Of a stretch of 64,000 bases of DNA, positions 54,309-62,555 are shown in pieces. This DNA is from Flagellimonas onchidii (GTDB lineage Bacteria > Bacteroidota > Bacteroidia > Flavobacteriales > Flavobacteriaceae). Where the stretch lies: assembly GCF_004804315.1 (NCBI RefSeq), contig NZ_SRXX01000001.1:1-64000 (forward strand), written 5' to 3'. The position numbers and the translations under genes are program-made. Positions within the stretch are counted from its first letter, which is position 1. Each line of letters begins with the position of its first letter. The notes below the pieces were generated by a model. That model was not told the DNA's origin and ran no database searches. It saw only the letters and a program-made list of their open reading frames with translations.

Positions 54309-55262
54309 CTAGACCGAACCACGATATATAATTTTAGGTTTTATTATCCTCTTTTCAGTGTTAACAGTTCCTGTAATTATCTGATTCAACAACATCTCAA
54401 ATATACTTGATACGATTGGGGAAATACATTGTTACACCGTAGTTAAGTTCTGACTCACAGGCAACCCTCATAGGGTCATTGTCAAAACCTATTACAGCCA
54501 TATCTTCAGGCACCTTTTTTCCCCTTTTTGTTAAATACTTAATCACCCCAATTCCTATTTCGTCCCTAGCTGCTATAATTCCGTCGGGTTTTTCCATTAA
54601 TTCCATGAGCATACCAGCTTGAGTGAATCCATCCATCAAGAAATCACCCGTTTCCACAACCAATTCCCTACGGTATGATAAGCCGTTATCCAATATTGCT
54701 TGCTTATAACCAGCCTTTCTGTCCTGAAATATTTTGTGTTGGTATCGTGTGGATGTGTAAGCAATTTATTCCTTGCCCGATTTGATCATCAAGGTCACTG
54801 CATCATAAGCACCTTGATAATTATTGACTAGAACTTGCGAGGCCTTGGACTCTTCAAGTACGCGATCAAAGAACAAGCAAGGGATATTCCCTTCCCTCAA
54901 AACATCAAATTAGCTTCCATGAATATTATCATTGATAACCGAGGCAATAACCTTAGCTACCAACGATAATTTACTTTTCAACATCTGGTTTTTCCCAGAC
55001 TGAAATATAATTATCGAATATCCTTCATCTTGAGCAACTTCCATAAAATCAGATACAAACCTTACAAAAAAATAATGTCTTAAATCTGGAACAACCACAG
55101 CTAGAACTTTACTTTGTTTATTCCTGAAGTCTTGTGCCAAGCGATTCGATTTATACCCTAATTTATTTCTTGCGCTTTTTTCTTTATTCTATCCCTTGTT
55201 CCTGTTTTATACATCTTGTGCCCCTAAACCGTTGCCCGGGCCACATTCTTAATTGTAATAAC
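54309..55262 (-). pseudogene. LacI-family regulator pseudogene
   Basis: Pieces of one LacI protein run in order on the minus strand over about 950 bp. They are ITIKNVARAT (start of the HTH, about 55260), TRDRIKKKAQEIN then a stop, KVLAVVVPDLRHYFF, LREGNIPCLFFDRVLEESKA, IFQDRKAGYKQAILDNG, DGIIAARDEIGIGVIKYLTK, AVIGFDNDP and finally KRIIKPKIIYRGSV before a stop at 54309. At least three stops or frame changes and a deletion in the HTH separate them. It is dead. The intact parts are long enough to recognise the family but not the effector. Confidence 0.88.
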
Positions 55263-55433
55263 ACTTCTCATTTATACTATTTGCATTTAAGTTGTAATAG
55301 ATATAAATACAATTCACCTATCTTCTATCAATCGAGAAACGAAATACAAACCAACAATACAATTTACTAGGAATCAAATGAATGAATGAATGGAGACATA
55401 ATTAGAAATTGATTTTTTCTTACACGTTTTAAG

Positions 55434-56447
55434 TTACTGTTTCAACCACCCCAACTCTGCCAATGAAGTAGATTGATGGTTAAGAGTCTGTTTATCTTCA
55501 GGACCACAGGACGAAATATAGGTTTTACCTTTACACTCAAATATTTCGGCTGCATGGCCAAAAAGAGTCGTTACACGGTTGTTTTCGTAATCGAAATGGT
55601 TGGGATTATCAGACACTACTACAATGGTTTCGGCATAACGCCTGTGAGCATAAGTAAAAAACAGATACCATAGACCGTTACGCTCCACAAGGAAAGGAGA
55701 TTCCACACCACACCAGCTTACGTTGTTGGCAATGCCCATGATAGGTTCCGGTTCTTCAAAGTTCACAAAATCGGTAGTTTTCAGTCGAACCACTTGCGAT
55801 ATGGTAGGTGACACACTATCATCAACACTTACAAGGTGAACCCAGTACTTACCATCATCTCCTTTGATAATGTGTGGGTCCCGAGCCGTAAGCCACAGTG
55901 TTTCGGGCAAAATGGCCTTATAGGTGCGTTCCCAGTTGTAAAGGTCATCGGACCAACATACTTCCATTCTACGGTTACCGTCCAAAAAGGTTTCCACGAC
56001 CATCACCCATCGCCCAGATTCCTCATGCCATACAATGAAAGGAGCACCTACATATTCGGTGCCTTTGGATTCGTCTATGGCAAATTTTTCACGCTTCCAC
56101 TCCCCAGTTGGATTTTCCGTGGATAGGTGCCCTAGATACGGATGGTATCTGTATAAAGCTTTACCTTCGGGGGGATAGGGATTGTTGATGCCAAACCAGT
56201 GTAATTTGCCTTCTTTGTCAATCACAAAATTATGGTCGTTGGTAAACCATTGGCTGTCGTCGAAATCGGGAGAAGGTTTGGCGGGAAAAATCACATCACT
56301 TCCTCCTTTGAGATACGGGATTTCAGCCCGTTCTAGCAATGAAAGCTCTTTGGTATCAGTAGTTGTTTGCTCCTCTTTTTTTATCTGTTGACACGATGTA
56401 GCCGTTAAAAGGAGTACACATGCAAGGATTTGAAACAGTGTTTTCAT
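55434..56447 (-). CDS. Beta-propeller lipoprotein (GH32/GH43-like fold), copy A
   Basis: 337 residues with a lipobox signal (ILACVLLLTATSC). Blade-type segments are FTNDHNFVIDKEGKLHWFGI, GAPFIVWHEESGRWVMVVET, LTARDPHIIKGDDGKYWVHL and VESPFLVERNGLWYLFFTYA, with acidic residues at the blade starts (ND, RDP, E-SP) as in clan GH-F/J propeller hydrolases. I cannot name the family. It is paralogous to 58107-59093 and sits 4 bp after the ThuA-LamG gene stop. It could be a hydrolase or a binding protein. Confidence 0.6.
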   Translation of the reverse strand: MKTLFQILACVLLLTATSCQQIKKEEQTTTDTKELSLLERAEIPYLKGGSDVIFPAKPSPDFDDSQWFTNDHNFVIDKEGKLHWFGINNPYPPEGKALYRYHPYLGHLSTENPTGEWKREKFAIDESKGTEYVGAPFIVWHEESGRWVMVVETFLDGNRRMEVCWSDDLYNWERTYKAILPETLWLTARDPHIIKGDDGKYWVHLVSVDDSVSPTISQVVRLKTTDFVNFEEPEPIMGIANNVSWCGVESPFLVERNGLWYLFFTYAHRRYAETIVVVSDNPNHFDYENNRVTTLFGHAAEIFECKGKTYISSCGPEDKQTLNHQSTSLAELGWLKQ

Positions 56448-56451
56448 AATT

Positions 56452-58014
56452 CTATCTATTATTAAGGTTATATTTCTGTATTAAATGCTGTGCTAACTTT
56501 TCCAGTTCTTCATTGGACAGACTTCTTTCATAAATGAGAAAACGGGCAATTTCTCCATCGAAGGATTCTTTACCAGGATGGTTTGTAGCATCCCGCTCTT
56601 GCCCTATGACCATTTTAGACGGGTCAACGTCTAAGTTTGACGGATAGGGTTGGTTATCTATGGGCAGACTATTGTTCAAAAACAATTCCGAAGTGACGGT
56701 ACCGGTACCTGGAGCCAATCTTCCCATGACCAGATAATAGCGACCTTCTTCCAAAGGTTCTGGAGAAACGAGGTACGGATTATTTTCGTCCCAACGGCCA
56801 AAGGTTATGGCGTTTCGGGTGCTCATCCAAAGGTGGTTATCATCGGAGAGTCCTGCCCAAAAACCTTCATATTTGCCCTTTCCGTCAAGATTGGAGTTGC
56901 GCAGATTCCCAAAGAAGGAGCTTACTCCTGGCAGGTCGGGGATTTGCTCGTAAACAGCCATTATGGCTGCCCAGGTATAGCCTGAACCTTTCATCAAGTG
57001 ATCAAAGCCGTCTTCTTTATCGTTCACCAATTCCTGACGGTGAAATACCACGGTATTGTGTCCATTGATAGCGGGATGGTTCAACACCAGCCTTGGGCGA
57101 CCACTACCCTTTACCACTCGACCTTCGTCCTGTTTGTAAAAAGCACCTATTTTATCATCAGGTGCATTGTTTGTCCACGCTTTTATCTTATTACCATCCT
57201 CAAGTTGTATGTTCTGATCGGCATCTAAATCCAATAAGAGTCCTTGTGTTATAGGAAGGTATTCCCAACTTTTCTCTGCTGCCCATTGAATTCCTTTGGC
57301 TATCAGCTTCCTGAAATTATCATCGGCGTATATGCCTTTGGTGTGTCCTAAGGAGGTGAAAAATGAGCGGCCCCCATCATAATGTTGATACCACGTAAAG
57401 GGATGGTCACCATTCATTTTTTCGTTACCTCGATATGAGTTTTCGTCCAGTGTCAGAAGTACATTGACACTCTCTCGTGGGCTGTACCCGAATTGGTGCC
57501 ATTCATCGGTCACTGCCCATGCGTGGGGCAGGTGGTTGGTAATGGGATGCTTAGGATTGTCCACCGTAAGTGTGGCAGGTTGTACGTGAGGGTGGGTAAC
57601 CAATCTTGTACCTATGAGTTTTTCATACCATTGCTGAAATTGTCCACCTTCATGCCATATCGCCCCTGCACAGTGGATACCTGCAAAACCTCCGCCATTG
57701 CGGATGTATTGCTGAAAAGCGGCTTGTTCGTCTTTTTTCAGAATAGCACCATCGGTACCGCAATTATTATTGAATATGACCACATCATAGCTAAAGAGTT
57801 GCTTGATGCTAAAAACACTTGGGTCACTGGTACTGGTTACTTCCCAACCGTGCTTCTGACCCAGCTCCTCAATCATTTGCTGTGCTTCAGGCTTGGAGTC
57901 ATGCTGATAGCCATTATCGCCCATAAAATTCAGCACCTTCGTCTGGCCAAACTGGGCATGGACTGAATTCGTCAGAACAACTAATTGAATTACAGCAATC
58001 AGTATTATTTTCAT
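56452..58014 (-). CDS. ThuA-like protein with C-terminal LamG-type domain
   Basis: 520 residues with a signal peptide ending NSVHAQ. The N-terminal ThuA domain (about 25-245, VLNFMGDNGYQHDSKPEAQQ, VVIFNNNCGTDGAILKKDEQ, GGGFAGIHCAGAIWHEGGQF, PFTWYQHYDGGRSFFTSLGH) has a glutamine-amidotransferase-like fold found in sugar-use clusters. The C-terminal half (about 265-510) is a concanavalin-like LamG sandwich, with EIARFLIYERSLSNEELEKL at the end. The catalytic role of ThuA proteins is not settled. It lies between two paralogous propeller genes with 4-bp and 92-bp gaps. Confidence 0.8.
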   Translation of the reverse strand: MKIILIAVIQLVVLTNSVHAQFGQTKVLNFMGDNGYQHDSKPEAQQMIEELGQKHGWEVTSTSDPSVFSIKQLFSYDVVIFNNNCGTDGAILKKDEQAAFQQYIRNGGGFAGIHCAGAIWHEGGQFQQWYEKLIGTRLVTHPHVQPATLTVDNPKHPITNHLPHAWAVTDEWHQFGYSPRESVNVLLTLDENSYRGNEKMNGDHPFTWYQHYDGGRSFFTSLGHTKGIYADDNFRKLIAKGIQWAAEKSWEYLPITQGLLLDLDADQNIQLEDGNKIKAWTNNAPDDKIGAFYKQDEGRVVKGSGRPRLVLNHPAINGHNTVVFHRQELVNDKEDGFDHLMKGSGYTWAAIMAVYEQIPDLPGVSSFFGNLRNSNLDGKGKYEGFWAGLSDDNHLWMSTRNAITFGRWDENNPYLVSPEPLEEGRYYLVMGRLAPGTGTVTSELFLNNSLPIDNQPYPSNLDVDPSKMVIGQERDATNHPGKESFDGEIARFLIYERSLSNEELEKLAQHLIQKYNLNNR

Positions 58015-58106
58015 TTTGCTTTACTTTTTAAAACTTGAAAAGCCATCCTCAAAAATAGCCTGATACAGATTTGTTTGATATCATAGAACTCTGACTACTA
58101 CATTTT

Positions 58107-59093
58107 TTACTTTCCCTGAATTGCCCAACCCAATTCTGCAAGGGTTACAGATTGATATTTGTAATAATGCCTATCTTCAGGGCCACAAGAGGAAATATAT
58201 TCTTTGCCTTTATAAGTGAATATTTTGGCGGCATGCCCAAATAGTGTCGTCACCACATTGTTTTCGTAATCGAAATGGTCTGGATCTTCTGAAGCGATTA
58301 CAATGGTCTCGGTATAGCGTCTGTGAGCATAAGTGAATAGCAAGTACCAAATGTCATCACGCTTGTATACGCTTGGTGACTCTATAAGGGTCGCAAAGTT
58401 GTTGTCGTTTATACCAAGAATAGTCTCTGGTGCTTCAAAATTCATAAAATCCTTAGTTCGGATACGAAGTACTTGTGATTGCTTTACTCCTTTGTTACCA
58501 GTAGATACTATATGTATCCAGTATTTACCGTCAGGGCCTTTCATGATATGAGGGTCTCGCGAGGAAATCCACAAATCGTTCGGCAAAATAGCTTTATAGG
58601 TACGCTCCCATGTGTGAAGATCATCCGACCACGCCACTTCCAAACGTCTTGTACCTTCCAAATAGGTCTCAAGGACCATAGCGTATCTATCCGACTCCTC
58701 ATGGTAAATGACAAAAGGAGCTCCCAAGTATTCCGTACCATCGATTTCGGTGAGAGCCATTTCTTCGCGCTTCCAGTTGCCAGTTGCCTCATTGGTTGTG
58801 AGGTGCCCCAAGTAAGGGTGGTAACGATAAAGTTCTTTACCCTCAGGAGGATAAGGGTTGTTAATTCCAAACCAATGTAACTTTCCATTCTTGTCAATGA
58901 TAAAACAGTGGTCATTGGTAAACCATTCGTTCGTATCAAAGTCTTCCGAGGGCTTGGCTTCAAACATCTTGCGACTCTCACCTTTCAAATACGGAATGTC
59001 CACACTATTTACCAATTTCCCTTTTTGCGCAAATGTGGTTCCTGTCATAAGCAGAAACACCATCACTACCATCAAAGTTTTGATCTTTGTCAT
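58107..59093 (-). CDS. Beta-propeller protein (GH32/GH43-like fold), copy B
   Basis: 328 residues. Unlike copy A it has a plain Sec signal (VVMVFLLMTGTTFAQ) and no lipobox. Matching segments are EWFTNDHCFIIDKNGKLHWF, GAPFVIYHEESDRYAMVLET, ISSRDPHIMKGPDGKYWIHI and the end DRHYYKYQSVTLAELGWAIQ, about the same as KQTLNHQSTSLAELGWLKQ in copy A. Different localisation (soluble periplasmic against membrane-anchored) suggests the paralogues work at different sites on the same ligand type. The following upstream gene is a VCBS protein 59 bp away. Confidence 0.6.
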   Translation of the reverse strand: MTKIKTLMVVMVFLLMTGTTFAQKGKLVNSVDIPYLKGESRKMFEAKPSEDFDTNEWFTNDHCFIIDKNGKLHWFGINNPYPPEGKELYRYHPYLGHLTTNEATGNWKREEMALTEIDGTEYLGAPFVIYHEESDRYAMVLETYLEGTRRLEVAWSDDLHTWERTYKAILPNDLWISSRDPHIMKGPDGKYWIHIVSTGNKGVKQSQVLRIRTKDFMNFEAPETILGINDNNFATLIESPSVYKRDDIWYLLFTYAHRRYTETIVIASEDPDHFDYENNVVTTLFGHAAKIFTYKGKEYISSCGPEDRHYYKYQSVTLAELGWAIQGK

Positions 59094-59152
59094 TTTCTAT
59101 CTTAATTTTTGATATTTGATTAAATCTTGGTTTGTTTTTTTGTTATTCTTAC

Positions 59153-62100
59153 CTAACCATCATTATCAAGGGGTGTTTCAACAGAATAGAAAACCAATTT
59201 GTTATTGTTAATGGTAAATACAAATGATTTTCTATCCATATTGGACAAGTTGATTGGCTCAATTTGTTTCACCTCTCCATTTACATTCAAACCACTTTCA
59301 TAAGGGAATTTAGCAGTAAAGCCTCCCTTCCCATCACCTTTCAAAAAAACACCATAGCTGGCATCGTTTCTAGGGGTCTCTACTTCTGAACCCAGAAGGT
59401 TTCCCGCAACTATTGCGTCCAAGTGACCATCTGAATCAAAATCACCCACTTCTATGTCATTTATTGAGGATATCTGTGCCAATTGGGGCAACGGCTTTGT
59501 CTTAAATGTCCCATCTCCTAAATTTTCAAAGTAGCTAGAAGCAAAGTTTTTTGCTTCATATCGTATGGCATCCCCCAAATTTTCTTCTCCATACACTTCA
59601 GTCAATGACGCTTTTGCGAACGCATCATACGTTTTGAACTTCTTCTTTATAAAAGGCATTTGGTTAGATGAACATTCCCTCCCTCTTAAAGGGTACAGCT
59701 CATCTTTTTCATAGAAACCTAGAACGATATCAAACGTATTATTGTCATCAAAATCTTTGGCATAAATTTTAAATGGATGTTCATAATCTGCTTTATACTT
59801 GTAGTTCTTTCCTAAGTTACCTCCTATTAAATCGAAATCCCCGTCATTATCGAAATCAGCATAAGCAAGGGCGTTCCACCAACCTGTCTCATTCATCAAT
59901 CCTGAAGATTCTGAAATATCCGTAAACATATTACCATGGTTTTTCAACATTTTTATCGGCATCCACTCCCCTGTAAAGACAAGGTCTTCATAGGTATCGT
60001 TATCAATATCAAGCCATACAGCTGAGGTTACCATGCCAATATCTTCTAACATAGGAGCCATTTCCATAGTGACATCCCTAAAGGTAAATTCTCCCTTGTC
60101 ACTCTCGTTTAACAAGAGGGTACTGCTTGCAGGAGAGGGATACCTCCCTGGGACCTGTCTTCCCCCAACAAAAAGATCAATATCTCCGTCCTTATCAAAA
60201 TCACACGGCACTACACATGATCCACTGGATATTATTGTAGGAATTGCATCTGTTTTTTTATAAAAAACACCATCTATATTTTCATAGAAACGGTCATTAT
60301 AATATTCATTCCCTTGCTGAACTTCATTTCCGCCACTGACCACATAAAGATCCAGATCACCATCTTTATCGGCATCAAAAAACAAAGCTCCGGTATCTTC
60401 TTGGTTTTCATCTGTTTCAAAGTACTGTTGTTGGGATTCAATAAAACTCCCATTCGCCTGTTGTATTTGAAGGCTTCCACTTTGGTCTTTGGCCCCACCT
60501 ATATATAAATCTTCCAAACCATCACCATTTACATCTCCGACGGCCATAGCTGGGCCAAACTGAGACATTTTATGGGGCAAAAGGCTTTCTCTTTCAAAAT
60601 CGTCGAAAAGGTTTTCCTTATGCTGGTAATCAATGTTGACATGCAACGGAGAAAAGCTCTTGTCTTTATGTTTATCTGCAGTCGAAAAAAGTTCTTTTGT
60701 TCCGGTCATTTCTTTTTCGACCAACAATTCCTGATTTACTTTTATGTCCGTAAATTTTTGAAGGGTTCCGTCGGGCCAATTTATATGTATTGCATCCACT
60801 CCTTTAATTTTTCCCAAACCGAAATGCATAACAGGCTCCACAGATGATTGATAGCCCCTTGATAAAATGAATTCTTGGGTTTGAATGCTTCCATCTGTTG
60901 TGACCAAGCTTACTTTAGCACCCAGCCCGTTGCGGTTTTTGGCACCTCCTTTTAGTTTTAAACGAACGTAATTTTGGTTTTCAAATACTTGCCTTGCCTT
61001 GTTTTCAAAAATCAGGGCTTTTGCATCCTGATTATTGAATACCATATCCAAATCCCCATCTTTATCAAAATCGGCATAGGCCACTCCATGCGTAAATCCT
61101 TCATAGCTCAACCCCCAATTGTTTATTTCTTTTTTAAACCCTAATTCTCCAGTATTGATAAAAACATAGTTGTCAACCGGATTTTCAGGAATATACTCTA
61201 CCAATCTATGCTGATTTTCAGGGGTTATTTTTTTCTGAGCAAACAATCTGCTCGAAAAAATCAGATAGTCATTGTTGTTCACATTTCTTCGCATACCATT
61301 GCTCACGAATAGATCTTTCCATCCATCATTGTTTAAATCAACAAACAGGGGGGCCCAACTCCAATCGGTATACCCAACTCCCGATATTTCCGCAATATCA
61401 CTAAAAGTGCCGTTGCCATTGTTCAGCTGAAGGGTATTTCTCATAAATTGATAATGGAGTCCTGACGTTAAGGCTTCATTGAAAATTTCCGGGTTCATTG
61501 CAGACATGTTGGTCTTTTTGCCGATGTTACTGTCCGACATCATGTCGCTTTGAAAAAGATCCATATAGCCGTCATTGTTAAAATCTGCAGCATCCGTTCC
61601 CATTCCAAAATTTGATGTATGAGGAAAATAATCCTCTAATTCATCCTTGAAAGTGCCATCTTGTTGATTGATGTATAAAAAATCTTTGGCGTTAAAGTCG
61701 TTCGATACATAAATATCATACCAACCATCCGAATTAAAATCAGATATACTTGCATTTAGGGTAAGCCCGTAATTTAAAACACCTGCCTCTTCTGTAATTT
61801 CAGTGAATTTTCCATTTCCTTCATTGCGATATAATCTATCACTTTCTTCTAGTGATGGGTTTTCATTCTTCTCCTTAAAAAATGGATTGGAATTATAAAG
61901 GTTGAAAGGTGGGTAAACTGAAATGTAGAGGTCAAGGTCACCATCCCTGTCATAATCAAAAAAAACACTCTGTACGGAATTACTGTTGTCATCAATGCCA
62001 TAATCAGATGCCATTTCCTTAAAGATCATCCCTCCCTGGTTCACATATAGTAGGTTATTGCGCCTGCCCGGTGGATCACTTACGCTGACATAAATATCCA

Positions 62101-62536
62101 AAAGGCCATCATTGTTGATATCTACCATGGTAACTCCCCTTGTCCACCGCACCACATCCAATGCTGCCACACCTGCTTTACTTGTCACATCTTCAAACTG
62201 CATATTGCCTTTATTTTTGTACAGTTTGTTCTCGACCATATTACCGCTAAAATAAATATCGGCCAGACCGTCATTGTCCAGATCTCCTACGGCAACACCA
62301 CCACCAGAATAGATATTGGGATAGGTAAAATAATTGAGTCTTTTTCCCTCGGTTATCTTATTTTCAAACTGAATGCCGCTATGTGAAGGTTCCACCAATG
62401 CAAAGCTGAGTTCCCCGAACGGTTCAAGTTTGTCGGCAATATCACCTTTGTTTTTGCACGAACCAATAACCACAACTATCAAAATGCTTATTATCCCTTT
62501 ATAGAAAATTGTACCGAAGCTTGTTTGCATACCCAT
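59153..62536 (-). CDS. Large VCBS/FG-GAP repeat lipoprotein with ASPIC/UnbV domain
   Basis: About 1127 residues. An in-frame GTG at 62542 and a second ATG near 62530 are other starts; all give the lipoprotein signal ISILIVVVIGSC. Calcium-binding FG-GAP/VCBS repeats recur through the protein: VAVGDLDNDGLADIYFSGN, MVDINNDGLLDIYVSVSD, ADFNNDGYMDLFQSDMMS, AVGDVNGDGLEDLYIGGA and VGDFDSDGHLDAIVAGN. An ASPIC/UnbV domain sits mid-protein (GLGAKVSLVTTDGSIQTQEF, SSVEPVMHFGLGKIKGVDAI, NWPDGTLQKF). Such proteins are predicted surface propellers linked to SusCD loci. Their ligand is unknown. Its C-terminal half is paralogous to the next gene. Confidence 0.88.
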   Translation of the reverse strand: MGMQTSFGTIFYKGIISILIVVVIGSCKNKGDIADKLEPFGELSFALVEPSHSGIQFENKITEGKRLNYFTYPNIYSGGGVAVGDLDNDGLADIYFSGNMVENKLYKNKGNMQFEDVTSKAGVAALDVVRWTRGVTMVDINNDGLLDIYVSVSDPPGRRNNLLYVNQGGMIFKEMASDYGIDDNSNSVQSVFFDYDRDGDLDLYISVYPPFNLYNSNPFFKEKNENPSLEESDRLYRNEGNGKFTEITEEAGVLNYGLTLNASISDFNSDGWYDIYVSNDFNAKDFLYINQQDGTFKDELEDYFPHTSNFGMGTDAADFNNDGYMDLFQSDMMSDSNIGKKTNMSAMNPEIFNEALTSGLHYQFMRNTLQLNNGNGTFSDIAEISGVGYTDWSWAPLFVDLNNDGWKDLFVSNGMRRNVNNNDYLIFSSRLFAQKKITPENQHRLVEYIPENPVDNYVFINTGELGFKKEINNWGLSYEGFTHGVAYADFDKDGDLDMVFNNQDAKALIFENKARQVFENQNYVRLKLKGGAKNRNGLGAKVSLVTTDGSIQTQEFILSRGYQSSVEPVMHFGLGKIKGVDAIHINWPDGTLQKFTDIKVNQELLVEKEMTGTKELFSTADKHKDKSFSPLHVNIDYQHKENLFDDFERESLLPHKMSQFGPAMAVGDVNGDGLEDLYIGGAKDQSGSLQIQQANGSFIESQQQYFETDENQEDTGALFFDADKDGDLDLYVVSGGNEVQQGNEYYNDRFYENIDGVFYKKTDAIPTIISSGSCVVPCDFDKDGDIDLFVGGRQVPGRYPSPASSTLLLNESDKGEFTFRDVTMEMAPMLEDIGMVTSAVWLDIDNDTYEDLVFTGEWMPIKMLKNHGNMFTDISESSGLMNETGWWNALAYADFDNDGDFDLIGGNLGKNYKYKADYEHPFKIYAKDFDDNNTFDIVLGFYEKDELYPLRGRECSSNQMPFIKKKFKTYDAFAKASLTEVYGEENLGDAIRYEAKNFASSYFENLGDGTFKTKPLPQLAQISSINDIEVGDFDSDGHLDAIVAGNLLGSEVETPRNDASYGVFLKGDGKGGFTAKFPYESGLNVNGEVKQIEPINLSNMDRKSFVFTINNNKLVFYSVETPLDNDG

Positions 62537-62555
62537 CTTCACCCTACACTTTAAA

